DNA of 48,521 nt from Sphingomonas-like bacterium B12. Lineage in GTDB: Bacteria > Pseudomonadota > Alphaproteobacteria > Sphingomonadales > Sphingomonadaceae. The DNA is taken from assembly GCA_000333335.1 (NCBI GenBank), contig BACX01000818.1, positions 1 through 48,521 of the forward strand, given 5' to 3'. Shown piece by piece: positions 1 through 9,573 of the stretch (positions are counted from its first letter, which is position 1; the number at the start of each line of letters is the position of its first letter). The notes below the pieces were generated by a model. The model was given only the letters and a program-made list of their open reading frames with translations, had not been told where the DNA came from and did not search any database. Made by a program: the position numbers and the translations under genes.

Positions 1-2
1 GA

Positions 3-710
3 TCGATCGAACGCGGCTGCAAGGGGGGTGGCGAACTGCCCGGCGGCCTGCACGTCCAGCGCCGTGCCGCCGCGATGAAGCGCAAGTTGCTCGATCGCGG
101 CCCGCGCGCCGACCCCAGCCTCGTCTTCGAATGGGTGAGCCTCTACGCGCTCGCGGTGAACGAGGAGAATGCGGCGGGCGGGCGCGTCGTCACCGCCCCC
201 ACCAACGGGGCGGCGGGCGTGATCCCCGCGGTGCTCAAATATTACGAGACCTTCGTGCACGGATCGACGCCGGAGGGATCGCGCAAGCTGCTCTACACGG
301 CGTCCGCCATCGGCTTCCTCTACAAGAAGCGCGCCTCGATCTCGGCGGCCGAGATGGGCTGTCAGGGCGAGGTGGGCGTCGCCTGCTCGATGGCGGCGGG
401 CGGCCTCGCGGCGGCGCTCGGCGGCACCAACCACCAAGTGGAAAACGCCGCCGAGATCGGCATGGAGCACAATCTCGGCCTCACCTGCGATCCGATAGGC
501 GGGCTGGTGCAGATCCCCTGCATCGAGCGCAACACGATGGGCGCGATCAAGGCGATCAACGCCGCCTATCTCGCGCTGCACGGCGACGGGCGGCACATCG
601 TGTCCTTGGATCAGGTGATCGAGACGATGCGCCAGACCGGCGAGGACATGAAGTCCAAATACAAGGAGACCAGCCTCGGCGGGCTGGCGGTGAACGTGGT
701 GGAGTGCTGA
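3..710 (+). CDS. sdaA: L-serine ammonia-lyase (serine dehydratase), 3' part
   Basis: Iron-sulfur L-serine dehydratase, which deaminates L-serine to pyruvate and ammonia in the cytoplasm. The gene runs in from beyond the left edge; 235 C-terminal residues are visible. The frame is open from base 3, where it encodes the family motif GLHVQRRAA, so the first ATG inside the window (base 75) is internal. The alpha domain is recognisable by the asparagine-rich segment [11 protein letters not shown] and by the cysteines in MGCQGEVG and [12 protein letters not shown], which belong to the cluster-binding set. The frame ends at TGA 708-710. It converges with the esterase gene after a single base. Nothing ties it to the glycan genes beyond position. 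Confidence 0.93.
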   Translation, partial: SIERGCKGGGELPGGLHVQRRAAAMKRKLLDRGPRADPSLVFEWVSLYALAVNEENAAGGRVVTAPTNGAAGVIPAVLKYYETFVHGSTPEGSRKLLYTASAIGFLYKKRASISAAEMGCQGEVGVACSMAAGGLAAALGGTNHQVENAAEIGMEHNLGLTCDPIGGLVQIPCIERNTMGAIKAINAAYLALHGDGRHIVSLDQVIETMRQTGEDMKSKYKETSLGGLAVNVVEC

Positions 711-711
711 G

Positions 712-1674
712 CTAGGCCACCACGCCCTTTACCCAGCGATCGAACAGCAGAGGCCAGAGCGAGCCGGGATTGCTGTCTGGCAGGCCGACGCCGAAACCAT
801 GGCCGCCACTTCGGATCAGGTGCGCCTCGACCGGGACGTTCTGCGCGCGGCAGGCCGCCATCCACTCCTCGCTGCATGACGGCGGCACCACGTTGTCGTC
901 GAAGGCTTGCACCAGGAAGCATGGCGGCGTCTGCGCATTGACGTGCAACACCGGGGAGCGGTGATCGACCAGCGCCGACGAAGGGTCCGGCCCGAGCAGC
1001 AGGTCGCGGGAACCGCGATGTGTCCCCGGCAGGCGCAGTGTCGTGACGGCATACATCAGGCCCGAGAAATCGGGCCGGGCCGACAATCGATCCGCCGCAT
1101 CGACAGGCGCATAGACCGGCTCGCCATAGGCCGTCGTCAGGCTGGCGGCGAGATGACCGCCGGCCGAAAAGCCCAGAAGCCCGATCCGCCGCGGATCCAC
1201 GCCGAACCCTCGCGCGCCCTCGCGGATCAGGCGGATCGCGCGCTGCGCATCCTGCAGCGGCACGTCCGAACGATGCTGCCATCCATCGCCGGGCAGGCGG
1301 TAGGCGAGCAGAAAGATCGTATAGCCCATCGCGTTGAAGCGCGCGGCGACGTCCAGCCCCTCGTGCGACACCGCCTCGTAGGCATAGCCGCCGCCGGGCA
1401 TGGTCAGCAGGCCGATGCCATTGGGCCGGGCCGGCCGCAGCACGTAGACCATAGGCTCGGCCACGCCGCGCAATTGGAGGTCCGGCTGCGCCGCCGTGCC
1501 GTGCAACTGCAGGCTGGGCCTCGGCGGCGTCGCCCGCGCACCCGGAGGCCGGCCGGGCCACAGACGGATGCCTTCCTTCGGCGGCCATGCGGGCATCGTC
1601 GGCGGCTGCGCCAGCAGCGGCGCGGCAGCAGCTGCCGCGACGGTCGCGCCCAGCAGAGTCCGCCGGTCGATCAA
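712..1674 (-). CDS. Tat-exported alpha/beta hydrolase, acetyl-esterase-like
   Basis: A 320-residue alpha/beta hydrolase of the BD-FAE/acetyl-xylan-esterase-like group, probably removing acyl groups from plant polysaccharide. A twin-arginine signal (MIDRRTLLG, then an Ala-rich stretch) occupies residues 1-23. The oxyanion segment MPGGGY lies at 92-97, the nucleophile elbow GFSAGG at 168-173 (Ser170), the acid in AFDD near 259-260 and the catalytic His in GGHG at 292. The start codon is TTG, chosen because it overlaps the GH43 stop as TTGA and opens directly on the Tat signal. It is the last gene of the receptor-GH43-GH43-esterase run, so translational coupling is likely. Substrate is inferred from neighbours; other esterase activities remain possible. 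Confidence 0.85.
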   Translation of the reverse strand: MIDRRTLLGATVAAAAAAPLLAQPPTMPAWPPKEGIRLWPGRPPGARATPPRPSLQLHGTAAQPDLQLRGVAEPMVYVLRPARPNGIGLLTMPGGGYAYEAVSHEGLDVAARFNAMGYTIFLLAYRLPGDGWQHRSDVPLQDAQRAIRLIREGARGFGVDPRRIGLLGFSAGGHLAASLTTAYGEPVYAPVDAADRLSARPDFSGLMYAVTTLRLPGTHRGSRDLLLGPDPSSALVDHRSPVLHVNAQTPPCFLVQAFDDNVVPPSCSEEWMAACRAQNVPVEAHLIRSGGHGFGVGLPDSNPGSLWPLLFDRWVKGVVA

Positions 1675-2723
1675 CTCAGCGCCACCGGCCAGCCGTCCGA
1701 ATCCCAGCGCAGCTCGGCGAGGCGGAGGGTCGGCGCAGCATCATGCTCCGCGTCATAAGCGTGGTAGACGATGATGTCGCGATCCTTGTCGTGGAACAGG
1801 CCACAATGGCCGGGGCCGCGCCAGCGCGTGCCGCCCCAGGGCCGCTCGATGAGGACGGTCTTGGCGGCGCCCTCCATCATCGGCTTGCCTTCCTTGTCCA
1901 CATAAGGGCCGGTGACCGACTTGGAACGCCCGCAGGCGACGAAATAGTTGGAGGCGAGCTTCCGGCAGCAATAATCGTAGCTGGCGAAGAGGTAGTAATA
2001 ATCGCCGTGGCGGAAGATGAAGCCACCCTCGATCGGATTGTCCGCCCCCTCGGGCGCCGGACGGTAAGCGAGCGACCACATGCGCGTATCGCCGGGCACG
2101 CGCTTGCCGGTCTTCTTGTCCAGCTTGATGAGCTTCAGGCCACCCCAGTAACTGCCGAACTCCAGCCAATCCTGACCGTCGGCATCGCGCACGAAATTGG
2201 AATCGATCGCATTGTAGCCGATGCCCGGATGCGTCTCGACGACGAGGCCATGGTCGGTCCACTTGTAATGCGGCGCGTTGCGATCGAGCGTCGGGGTGGT
2301 CGCGAAACCGGTGACCGATCGCATCGATCCCCCGGTCGAGACCGAATAATACATCCGGTACAGGCCATCGACGAACGAAATGTCCGGCGCCCACACGCTG
2401 GTCGCATCCGGAATGGCCTCGTGCGCCCAGCCGGGGATGCCGAACGGCTGCTTGTTGTCAGTCCAGACCTTAAGATCCCTGGAGATGCGCCAGCTCGGCC
2501 CTGGAGCACCGGCCCAGCCGCCCGATCCGAAGACGTGATAGGTGTCGCCTTCACGGATCATCACCGGATCGTGCAGCCCGGTGAGATAGCCCGAGAGGTG
2601 AGCGTTGAGCGTGTCCGGCGCGGCCCCCGCATCGGCGGCCCCGGCGGCGGCGCGGGGCAGCAGCGACACGGCGGAGAGCGACAACGCGCCCTTGAGCAAT
2701 CCACGGCGGTCGGCGGCGATCAT
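1671..2723 (-). CDS. GH43 endo-1,5-alpha-L-arabinanase-like enzyme (Tat-exported)
   Basis: A 350-residue five-bladed GH43 protein. The Tat signal ADRRGLLKG lies near the N terminus. The three catalytic acids are in place: base Asp52 (HDP), pKa-modulating Asp174 (NAIDSN) and acid Glu232 (IEGGF). The segments SVWAPDISF (109-117), CCRKLASNYFVACGRS and GPGHCG are typical of bacterial arabinanases. The frame is open further upstream, but the start at 2723 is preferred: it is preceded by AAGGAG, overlaps the upstream stop as ATGA and begins the signal peptide. Expected to cut alpha-1,5-arabinan in the periplasm after uptake by the linked receptor. Exact endo or exo action cannot be read from sequence. 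Confidence 0.9.
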   Translation of the reverse strand: MIAADRRGLLKGALSLSAVSLLPRAAAGAADAGAAPDTLNAHLSGYLTGLHDPVMIREGDTYHVFGSGGWAGAPGPSWRISRDLKVWTDNKQPFGIPGWAHEAIPDATSVWAPDISFVDGLYRMYYSVSTGGSMRSVTGFATTPTLDRNAPHYKWTDHGLVVETHPGIGYNAIDSNFVRDADGQDWLEFGSYWGGLKLIKLDKKTGKRVPGDTRMWSLAYRPAPEGADNPIEGGFIFRHGDYYYLFASYDYCCRKLASNYFVACGRSKSVTGPYVDKEGKPMMEGAAKTVLIERPWGGTRWRGPGHCGLFHDKDRDIIVYHAYDAEHDAAPTLRLAELRWDSDGWPVALS

Positions 2724-3715
2724 CGGCGGGACTCCTTGCACGGCATGGCGGGAAGCGGCGAGAGCGGCGGCGGCCCGTCGGTCATGTGCACGGGCAGGAT
2801 GCGGCCGTCCTTCGCATAATGCAGCGCATCGATCGCCACCTCGCGGGTGCCCTTGTACGGACCGGGGCCGGGGCCGCGCTCCCAGCGGTGATAGGCGATG
2901 AACCATTGGTGGGTCTTCGGATTCTCGGCGAAGGCGTGGTGGCCCGGCCCCTGATGGGTCGCATCCGCCGTCAGGATCGCGCCACGATAGGCCCACGGGC
3001 CGACCGGCGTCTTCGACGTAGCGTAATGGACCGAATAGTCCGGCCCGTCGAAATGTCCGTGGCTGTAGGAGAGATAGTAGATCCCGCCCCGCTCGTGAAC
3101 GAAGGCGCCCTCGGTGAAGTTCGGCGGCGTCTCGACCGGGATTTCGTGATCGATCTCGGTCATGTCGGGCTTCATCAGGAAGATGCGCAGCTTCGCGCCG
3201 GCACTGCCGCCGGCGTAGAGATAGGCCTTGCCGTCGTGATCGACGAACACCATCGGATCGATCGCCTCGAAGCCATGCCCCCCGGTGAGAAGCGGCTTGC
3301 CGCTATCCTTGAAGGGACCGTCGGGGCTGTCGCCGATCGCGACGCCCAGCCGGCTCGGTGTCGGGTTCTGCGGGCCGACCGAATAATAGAGGTAGTAGCG
3401 GCCGTTGGCGGCGGTCAGGCTCGGCGCCCAGAGGCCGTGGTTCTTGGCACCGTCAGACTCGATCCAGGCGATGTCCTTCATCTCGATCAGCGGCGCGGAC
3501 TTGGTCCAGTGGTGCAGGTCGGGCGAGGACCAGGCGTAGAAGCGGCTTGCCGCGAAGCCGTCCTTCGGATCGACCGCGTTGGTCGGGTAGACGAACCAGC
3601 GCCCGCACAGCGCCACCATGTCGGGATCGGCGCCGACGAAGATCGGGTTGTGCGGCACCGGCGTCGGGGCCGCCGCGAGGCTGGCGATCGCCGCCAGCAG
3701 GAACTTCAGCCGCAT
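2720..3715 (-). CDS. GH43 family glycosidase (arabinosidase/xylosidase type)
   Basis: A 331-residue GH43 enzyme with a short Sec-type leader (residues 1-16). Catalytic acids are visible in ADPD (30-32), EAIDPM (Asp153) and TEGAF (Glu202); SYSHGHFDGPDYSVHYA and GPGHHAF are family landmarks. The start at 3715 was chosen over an ATG further upstream because GAGGAG precedes it and the leader follows at once. The sequence differs clearly from the next GH43 gene, so the pair probably divides labour, one on the backbone and one on side chains or short oligosaccharides. A strong terminator hairpin lies just upstream, between it and the receptor gene, so expression probably depends on read-through or a separate promoter. 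Confidence 0.88.
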   Translation of the reverse strand: MRLKFLLAAIASLAAAPTPVPHNPIFVGADPDMVALCGRWFVYPTNAVDPKDGFAASRFYAWSSPDLHHWTKSAPLIEMKDIAWIESDGAKNHGLWAPSLTAANGRYYLYYSVGPQNPTPSRLGVAIGDSPDGPFKDSGKPLLTGGHGFEAIDPMVFVDHDGKAYLYAGGSAGAKLRIFLMKPDMTEIDHEIPVETPPNFTEGAFVHERGGIYYLSYSHGHFDGPDYSVHYATSKTPVGPWAYRGAILTADATHQGPGHHAFAENPKTHQWFIAYHRWERGPGPGPYKGTREVAIDALHYAKDGRILPVHMTDGPPPLSPLPAMPCKESRR

Positions 3716-3735
3716 CGGAACGACTCCTCGTGCGG

Positions 3736-3768
3736 AAAGAAAAAGCCGGGAGCTTGGAAGCTCCCGGC
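3736..3768 (-). terminator. Intrinsic terminator/attenuator after the receptor gene
   Basis: On the minus strand a perfect 10-bp GC-rich stem (GCCGGGAGCT paired with AGCTCCCGGC, bases 3745-3768, 4-base loop) is followed by TTTTTCTTT. This is a textbook Rho-independent terminator. It stands 15 bases after the receptor stop and about 30 bases before the first GH43 start. Confidence 0.88.
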
Positions 3769-3782
3769 CAGGCAGGGGAAAA

Positions 3783-6536
3783 TCAGAAGCGGAACCGCAC
3801 GCCCATCGCGTAGCTCGTATCGTCGAAACGGATATCGTGCGGGTTGAGCGGATCGCCATAATAGCTGCGATACGGCGTCTTGGTGATGTTGGTGCCATCG
3901 ACTGTCAGCGTCAGGTTCGGCGACACGTCATAATTCAGGCTGAAATCCAGACGGCCCGCCGGGCGGACATAGTCGAGGAACTCTCCCTGATCGACCGGAC
4001 GCAGGTTGACCGACGTCGTGTTGTCGCCGCCATAATATTTGGAGCGATAGTTATACACCATGCGGAACGAGATGCCGTACTTCTCGTAGATGAAACCCAG
4101 GTTGTAATTGTATTTCGAGACGCCCTGCAGCGCCTGCCCGACGAGCGGATCGCTCTTCGAGCCGACCTTGGAATCGGCCAGCGTGAAGTTGGCGAAGGCC
4201 CCGATGCCGGAGAGCGCGCCGGGCAGCCAGTCGAAGAAATACTGCGTCCCCGCCTCGATACCCTTCAACCTTGCCTTGCCGAGATTGCGCGGGCGCGAAA
4301 TCTGGTAGGGAATACCGTTGATCACCTCGGTATCGGCCGACGTGATCACGCGGTTGGTGATGTTCTTGAGGTAGACGCCGACCGAGATGTAGTTGGAGCG
4401 GCCGAAATAATATTCGGCGGTTCCGTCATACTCGTCGGCCTTCTGCGGCTTCAGGTCCGGGTTGCCCGATGATCCGCCGTTCTGGATGTTGGGGTTGGTC
4501 GACAAGGCATAGTTCAGGCCCGGATTGAGCGAGCCGAAATCCGGACGCGACAGCACCTTGCCGTAGCTGGCGCGCAGTTGCAGCCCGCCGCCCATCTGCA
4601 GGCGAGCACTGAAGTTCGGTAGGAAATCGGTGTCGCTGGTGTGCCGACTGACCGGCACGAGCGTGATCGTCCCGTCCGGATTGACCACCGAACCGGTGCC
4701 CGCAATGCTGCGATCGGTACGGGTGATGCGCACCCCGGCAAGGCCGTCGAGCTTAAACGGGCCGCCGAAATCGATCTCGTACTTGCCCTGCACATAGCCA
4801 GAATAGGTCTGCTCCTTGGCATCGAATCCGCGGGTAGGATCGTAAGGCTGGTCACCGAGCTTCACGCCGAACAGCGAGCGCAACTGGTCCTCCACCTGCG
4901 GATCGAGCAGGTAGTCGATACCCGGCTGCACCCAGGCCTGGCCGCCGTCGATGCGCGGCACCCCCGGCACCGGCTGCAGGAAGTCGGCCGGCAGACCCTG
5001 CCCGTCGACCGGGGTGACATAGGGGCCGCCCGGTGCGGCCGGATTGACGACCACCTCCTGATACTGGGAGGTGCGACGCGCGTAGCGGGCGCCGACCTGG
5101 ATCTCCTTCAGGATGCCGCCGACCTCGTACTTGGTGTCGAGCTTCGTGGCGAAGAGGCCGCCCGTCTGGCGCAGGCGATCGTCGTCGAGGCCGTTGGTGA
5201 AGAAGAAGCCGGACGGATCGCCGAGCGGGTTGCCCGGCGCATCGTAATTAACGCCGCCGCCGTCATTGGTCGTGACGTTGAGCACAGGGATGCGCTTGCC
5301 CACGTCGATGATGAAGGTCTTCGACCAGTAGGTCGACTTCTCGTAGGAGACGTCGAGATTGGCGTGGAAGCGGCCATGGTCGTACTTTACGCCGCCGCCG
5401 AAGATATAGTCGTTGGTGTGCTGCTTGTGCGCCTGGTCGCTCGTGAAGCCGACGCTGTTGAGCGACGTGTAGGAGGTCGCGTTGCACAGATGCTCGACGG
5501 TGCCGGCGTTGCCCGCGCCGGGATAATAGCCCGCGCCGTTGACCAGATAGTCGTTGCAGTTGTTGTCGGTCTGCAGGTTGGTGATCTGCGATCCGTCGAA
5601 CGCGCTGTTGAGGATGAAGGCGGTCGAGGACTTGTTGCGATAGCCCGCCCACAGGGCGTCACCGTAGACCTGCAGATCGGGCGAGGCCTGCCACTGCACT
5701 GAGGCATTGAGCTGCGGGCGCGAATAGGTGCCGAACTGGTTGAGACCGCCGGTGCCGGTCGGCATCAGGGCACCGGCCGCGCCGGTCGGGCCGTGGTTGC
5801 CGGAGCGCATCAGGTCGTCGAACGCGACCGGACGATCGAACTTGGTCTTGGCGTAGGAGCCGCTGACCAGCACGCCGATCTCGCCGATGCCGGTGTCGAA
5901 GCGGTCCGAGACCAGCAGGCTGGCCGACGGATAGGATTGGTTGAGATTGGTCGACAGCGTCTCCCTGGCACCGCCCGCGACGGTGAAGCCCTTGAAGTCG
6001 AACGGCCGGTGCAGATCCATGTTGACCGTGCCGGCGACGCCGCCCTCGATCATGTTGGCACTGTTGTTCTTGTAGACCTGCGCGCCGGCGAGCGCTTCGG
6101 CCGGGATATCCTGGAAGGAGAAGCCGCGCCCGTCGCCGGTAAACACCTCGCGGCCGTTGAGCGTCGTCTCGATGTCGGCGAGGCCGCGGATCAGCGGGTT
6201 CTGGATCTCGTTATTGTCGCCGACCGAAACCTGGACGCCGGGGATGCGCTGGAGCGCGGAAGCGACGGTCGGATCGGGGAACTTGCCGATGTCCTGTGCT
6301 ACGATCGCATCGACGATCTGATCCGAATTGCGCTTGATCGTCTCGGCCGCCTTGAGCGAGCCACGAATACCGGTGACGATGATCTCGGGAGCGGCGCCCG
6401 TCGGCGCACTACCCGAACCCGCCTGCGGCGCCTCGGTCGCGGCAGGTGTCGCAGCGGCCTGCGCATGCGCGGTCGCCGCGCCCAGCAGCATCGCGCCGAG
6501 CGAAGCCGAACCAAGGAACATCTTCTTGCTGATCAT
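3783..6536 (-). CDS. TonB-dependent outer-membrane receptor (glycan uptake)
   Basis: A 917-residue TonB-dependent receptor for energised uptake across the outer membrane. The signal peptide (MISKKMFLGSASLG to AHA, about 1-25) is followed by a Gln/Ala linker and the plug domain starting EIIVTGIRGSLKAAE near 50. The plug contains the conserved DIGKFPDPTVASALQRIPGV and a receptor-typical IRGL segment. The rest is beta-barrel ending in aromatic GVRFRF, as barrels do. GGGAGA precedes the ATG. Linked GH43 genes imply arabinan- or arabinogalactan-derived oligosaccharides as cargo; the ligand is inference. A palindromic AT-rich site lies upstream at 6609-6621. Confidence 0.93.
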   Translation of the reverse strand: MISKKMFLGSASLGAMLLGAATAHAQAAATPAATEAPQAGSGSAPTGAAPEIIVTGIRGSLKAAETIKRNSDQIVDAIVAQDIGKFPDPTVASALQRIPGVQVSVGDNNEIQNPLIRGLADIETTLNGREVFTGDGRGFSFQDIPAEALAGAQVYKNNSANMIEGGVAGTVNMDLHRPFDFKGFTVAGGARETLSTNLNQSYPSASLLVSDRFDTGIGEIGVLVSGSYAKTKFDRPVAFDDLMRSGNHGPTGAAGALMPTGTGGLNQFGTYSRPQLNASVQWQASPDLQVYGDALWAGYRNKSSTAFILNSAFDGSQITNLQTDNNCNDYLVNGAGYYPGAGNAGTVEHLCNATSYTSLNSVGFTSDQAHKQHTNDYIFGGGVKYDHGRFHANLDVSYEKSTYWSKTFIIDVGKRIPVLNVTTNDGGGVNYDAPGNPLGDPSGFFFTNGLDDDRLRQTGGLFATKLDTKYEVGGILKEIQVGARYARRTSQYQEVVVNPAAPGGPYVTPVDGQGLPADFLQPVPGVPRIDGGQAWVQPGIDYLLDPQVEDQLRSLFGVKLGDQPYDPTRGFDAKEQTYSGYVQGKYEIDFGGPFKLDGLAGVRITRTDRSIAGTGSVVNPDGTITLVPVSRHTSDTDFLPNFSARLQMGGGLQLRASYGKVLSRPDFGSLNPGLNYALSTNPNIQNGGSSGNPDLKPQKADEYDGTAEYYFGRSNYISVGVYLKNITNRVITSADTEVINGIPYQISRPRNLGKARLKGIEAGTQYFFDWLPGALSGIGAFANFTLADSKVGSKSDPLVGQALQGVSKYNYNLGFIYEKYGISFRMVYNYRSKYYGGDNTTSVNLRPVDQGEFLDYVRPAGRLDFSLNYDVSPNLTLTVDGTNITKTPYRSYYGDPLNPHDIRFDDTSYAMGVRFRF

Positions 6537-6608
6537 TGCCGTCTCCCTCTGTCCGGCCGTTGCCCGGACTTGTGATTCTTGCGGGTCGCTGAACCCGTTG
6601 AAGTGCGA

Positions 6609-6621
6609 TTTATCCGATAAA
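6609..6621. promoter_or_regulatory. Predicted sugar-regulon operator (receptor promoter)
   Basis: TTTATCCGATAAA, a 13-base perfect palindrome around a central C, about 73 bases before the receptor ATG. Related 13-mers occur at 8565-8577, 29090-29102 and, more weakly, 11984-11996, all in front of sugar genes. The surrounding 6537-6715 spacer holds no gene. Confidence 0.5.
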
Positions 6622-6715
6622 TAAGAATATGGCTATGGTTTTGTCATAAATTTTTGGACTGCAGCAAAAATCGGGAAATGGCGGGAAATCGGTGACTTAC
6701 TCCCCGCTCTCCGGG

Positions 6716-8515
6716 TCAATGGCTGTCGCGCGGTACCCCGAATACCTTGTCGATCTTCTGGAATCGCTCGGCGCCTTCGAGGATCGCTCCGGTGCCCATC
6801 TGGCCGACATCGCGCCGCTGGATCGCCTGCCAGGGGGTCTGCGAAGCCGGATAGGCATAGCCGCCCGCCGCATCGAGCTCCGCGCGGCGCCGTTCCAACT
6901 CGCCATCCGCGAGTTGCACGTCCACCCGCCCCTTGCCGAGATCGATGCGGACGCGATCATAGGTGCGCAGCAGTGCAAGGTTGCCGCCCGCCGCCGCTTC
7001 CGGCGAGGCGTTGAGGATCGAAGGCGACCCGCTGGTGCCGGACTGACGACCGTCGCCCAGGCAGGGAAGCTCGGCGATGCCGGCCTTCACCAGATAGCTC
7101 GGCGGCCGCATGTTCACGACCTCGGCCGCGCCCGGATAGCCGACCGGGCCGCAACCCCGGATGACGAGGATGTCCGTGCCGGTGATGCCGATCGCGGGAT
7201 CGTCGATCCGCGCGTGATAATCCTCCGGCCCGTCGAACACGATCGCACGACCCTCGAAGGCCTCCGGATCGGCCGGATTGCGCAGGAAACGGTCGCGGAA
7301 GCCTTCCGAGATCACGCTGGTCTTCATGATGGCGCTGTCGAACAGGTTGCCGGTCATGACGAGGAAGCCGGCGCGCTCCTTGAGCGGCTGGTCGAACGGG
7401 CGGATCACCTCGGGCAGCGCGATCGCCACGTCACGGCAATTGTCACCAATGGTGCGGCCGTTGGCGGTGATCGCATCCTCGCGGATCAGCCCTTGGCCGA
7501 TCAGTTGGCCGATCACGGCGGGCACGCCGCCGGCATGATAATAATCCTCGCCGAGATATTCGCCGGCCGGCTGCAGGTTGACCAGCAGCGGGATGTCGTG
7601 GCCAACCGCCTGCCAGTCGGCGAGGCTGAGTTCCACGCCGACATGGCGCGCGATCGCCGCCAGATGGATCGGCGCGTTGGTCGATCCCCCGATCGCGGAA
7701 TTGACCGCGATGGCGTTGAGGAACGCGTCGCGCGTCATGATGTCGGAGGGCTTCAGATCCTCGCGCACCATGTCGACGATGCGGCGCCCCGTCCGCCACG
7801 CCATCTCGCCGCGCTGTCGATAGGGTGCCGGTATCGCGGCCGATCCGGGGAGCTGCATACCGAGCGCCTCGGCCAGGGAATTCATCGTCGTCGCCGTACC
7901 CATCGTATTGCAATAGCCGGTGGATGGCGCCGAGGATGCGACCAGATCGACGAAGCCGGTATAGTCGATCTCGCCCGCCGCCAGCATCTGCCGCGCCTTC
8001 CACACGATCGTGCCCGATCCGGTACGCTCGCCCTTGTGCCAGCCGTTGAGCATCGGGCCGACCGACAGGGCGATCGCCGGCAGATCCACCGTGGCGGCGG
8101 CCATGAGCAAAGCGGGCGTCGTCTTGTCGCAGCCGATCGTCAGCACCACGCCGTCGAGCGGATAGCCGTACAGCGTCTCGACGAGGCTGAGATAGGCGAG
8201 GTTGCGGTCCAGCCCGGCGGTCGGGCGCTTGCCCGTCTCCTGAATGGGATGGACCGGAAACTCGATCGGAATGCCGCCCGCCTCGCGGATGCCGTCCCTG
8301 ATCCGCTCGGCGAGGACGACATGGTGGCGGTTGCAGGGGGAGAGATCGCTGCCCGTCTGCGCGATACCGATGATAGGCCGGTCGGACTGCAGTTCCTCGC
8401 GGCTGATCCCGTAATTCAGGTAGCGCTCGAGGTAGAGCGCTGTCATGTCGGGGTGGGTGGGATCGTTGAACCACGCTCGCGAACGAAGCCCGCGCGGTTT
8501 ATCGGTATCGGACAA
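6716..8515 (-). CDS. IlvD/Edd-family aldonate dehydratase (L-arabinonate/D-galactonate type)
   Basis: A 599-residue [Fe-S] dehydratase that converts a sugar acid to its 2-keto-3-deoxy form. The cluster cysteines are Cys61 (SPCNRHH), Cys129 (GCDKTTP) and Cys202 (GYCNTMGTA). The sequence follows the pentonate/hexonate branch of the family, not dihydroxy-acid dehydratase. Family members that act on L-arabinonate are known to accept D-galactonate, which matches the kinase and aldolase genes next door. The start is TTG at 8515, supported by GGGAGGG six bases upstream; no closer ATG fits. It is divergent from the sugar dehydrogenase across 74 bases carrying a predicted operator. It takes the place that the enolase-type DgoD holds in E. 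coli. Confidence 0.9.
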   Translation of the reverse strand: MSDTDKPRGLRSRAWFNDPTHPDMTALYLERYLNYGISREELQSDRPIIGIAQTGSDLSPCNRHHVVLAERIRDGIREAGGIPIEFPVHPIQETGKRPTAGLDRNLAYLSLVETLYGYPLDGVVLTIGCDKTTPALLMAAATVDLPAIALSVGPMLNGWHKGERTGSGTIVWKARQMLAAGEIDYTGFVDLVASSAPSTGYCNTMGTATTMNSLAEALGMQLPGSAAIPAPYRQRGEMAWRTGRRIVDMVREDLKPSDIMTRDAFLNAIAVNSAIGGSTNAPIHLAAIARHVGVELSLADWQAVGHDIPLLVNLQPAGEYLGEDYYHAGGVPAVIGQLIGQGLIREDAITANGRTIGDNCRDVAIALPEVIRPFDQPLKERAGFLVMTGNLFDSAIMKTSVISEGFRDRFLRNPADPEAFEGRAIVFDGPEDYHARIDDPAIGITGTDILVIRGCGPVGYPGAAEVVNMRPPSYLVKAGIAELPCLGDGRQSGTSGSPSILNASPEAAAGGNLALLRTYDRVRIDLGKGRVDVQLADGELERRRAELDAAGGYAYPASQTPWQAIQRRDVGQMGTGAILEGAERFQKIDKVFGVPRDSH

Positions 8516-8564
8516 GTGAACCCTCCCTGCACCGCGTGGTTGGCTCGCGGCTATCGCTTCTCTA

Positions 8565-8577
8565 TTTGTCCGATATA
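8565..8577. promoter_or_regulatory. Predicted sugar-regulon operator (divergent dehydratase/dehydrogenase promoter)
   Basis: TTTGTCCGATATA matches the receptor-promoter palindrome at 11 of 13 positions and sits in the 74-base spacer between two divergent genes of the same pathway. It lies only 12 bases before the dehydrogenase ATG, where a bound repressor would block initiation. Confidence 0.42.
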
Positions 8578-8589
8578 TATGATTCGATA

Positions 8590-9537
8590 ATGACGCAAGG
8601 ATTTGAAGGCTTGACCTCCCCGACCCGGATCGCGCTCGTCGGCGCCGGCAAGATCGCGCGCGACCAGCATGTCCCCGCCATCACCGGCAACGATACCTTT
8701 TCCCTCGTCGCCGTCGTCGACCCGACGAAGCCGGATCTGGGCGTACCGGCCTTCGCATCGCTTGCCGCGCTGCTGGACGGTGGCCCCGATGTGGATGCCA
8801 TCGCGATCTGCACGCCGCCGCAGGTGCGCACCGCGATCGCGCTGGAGGGGATCGCCGCAGGCCTCCACGTCCTCATGGAGAAGCCCCCCGCCGCCACGCT
8901 GAGCGAAGTCGCCGCGATCGAGGCTGCGGCCCGAGCCGATCGCACCGTCTACGCCACCTGGCATTCGCGCTTCGCGCCGATGGTCGCGCCCGCGCGCGCA
9001 TGGCTCGCGGGGCGGACGATTCGGGCGGGCCGGCTGGTGTGGCGCGAGGATGCGCATCGCTGGCATCCGGGGCAGCACTGGCTGTGGCAGCCGGGCGGCC
9101 TCGGCGTGTTCGACCCCACGATCAACGCCTTCTCGATCCTCACCGCGATCACCGATGCACCGTGGAGTATCGTCCGATCCGATTTCCAGATTCCGGCCGG
9201 GCTTCATGCACCGATTTCGGCGCAACTGGAGATGCGGGTGGGCGGCGCGCCGGTGACGGCGGACCTCCATTTCCACGACGACGACACGGCCGAATGGACG
9301 ATCGCGCTGGAGACGGAAGACGGCGGTCGACTGGAACTGCGCGACGGCGGCGCGACCTTGATCATCGACGGCGCGGAACCCCGGCATCAGCAGAAGGCCG
9401 AATATCCCGCCATCTACGCCCATTTCGCCGAGCTGATCGCAGGTGGCCGGTCGGAAATCGATGCCTGCCCGCTGCGCCTGGTCGCCGACGCCTTCCTGCT
9501 GGCACGGGTCAGCACCGCTGACCCGTTCGAGCCGTGA
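8590..9537 (+). CDS. Gfo/Idh/MocA oxidoreductase, D-galactose/L-arabinose 1-dehydrogenase-like
   Basis: A 315-residue NAD(P)-dependent dehydrogenase expected to oxidise the sugar C1 to a lactone, the first step of the route. The nucleotide-binding GAGKIA is at 18-23 and the family Lys lies in MEKPPAA (Lys98). [17 protein letters not shown] and [12 protein letters not shown] resemble bacterial galactose and L-arabinose 1-dehydrogenases of this fold (about 305-310 residues). The ATG at 8590 is preferred over an upstream GTG because the Rossmann fold begins soon after it. No Shine-Dalgarno is visible and AT-rich sequence runs to the start, so a very short or leaderless transcript is possible. 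D-galactose and L-arabinose share C1-C4 configuration, so dual use is plausible. Confidence 0.85.
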   Translation: MTQGFEGLTSPTRIALVGAGKIARDQHVPAITGNDTFSLVAVVDPTKPDLGVPAFASLAALLDGGPDVDAIAICTPPQVRTAIALEGIAAGLHVLMEKPPAATLSEVAAIEAAARADRTVYATWHSRFAPMVAPARAWLAGRTIRAGRLVWREDAHRWHPGQHWLWQPGGLGVFDPTINAFSILTAITDAPWSIVRSDFQIPAGLHAPISAQLEMRVGGAPVTADLHFHDDDTAEWTIALETEDGGRLELRDGGATLIIDGAEPRHQQKAEYPAIYAHFAELIAGGRSEIDACPLRLVADAFLLARVSTADPFEP

Positions 9538-9543
9538 GAACCG

Positions 9544-9566
9544 CCCCTCCCCGCCATGGGGAGGGG
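9544..9566. terminator. Bidirectional hairpin between convergent genes
   Basis: Nine-base perfect stem CCCCTCCCC / GGGGAGGGG with a 5-base loop in the 36-base gap between the convergent sugar dehydrogenase and KDPGal aldolase genes. There is no T-tract, so it may act as an RNA 3' end stabiliser. Confidence 0.5.
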
Positions 9567-9573
9567 CCATAGC

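Noticed and set aside
2724-2996. Longer N terminus for the GH43 gene starting at 2996
   Set aside because: It overlaps the upstream GH43 gene in another frame and lacks a signal; AAGGAG and a Tat signal support the start at 2723.
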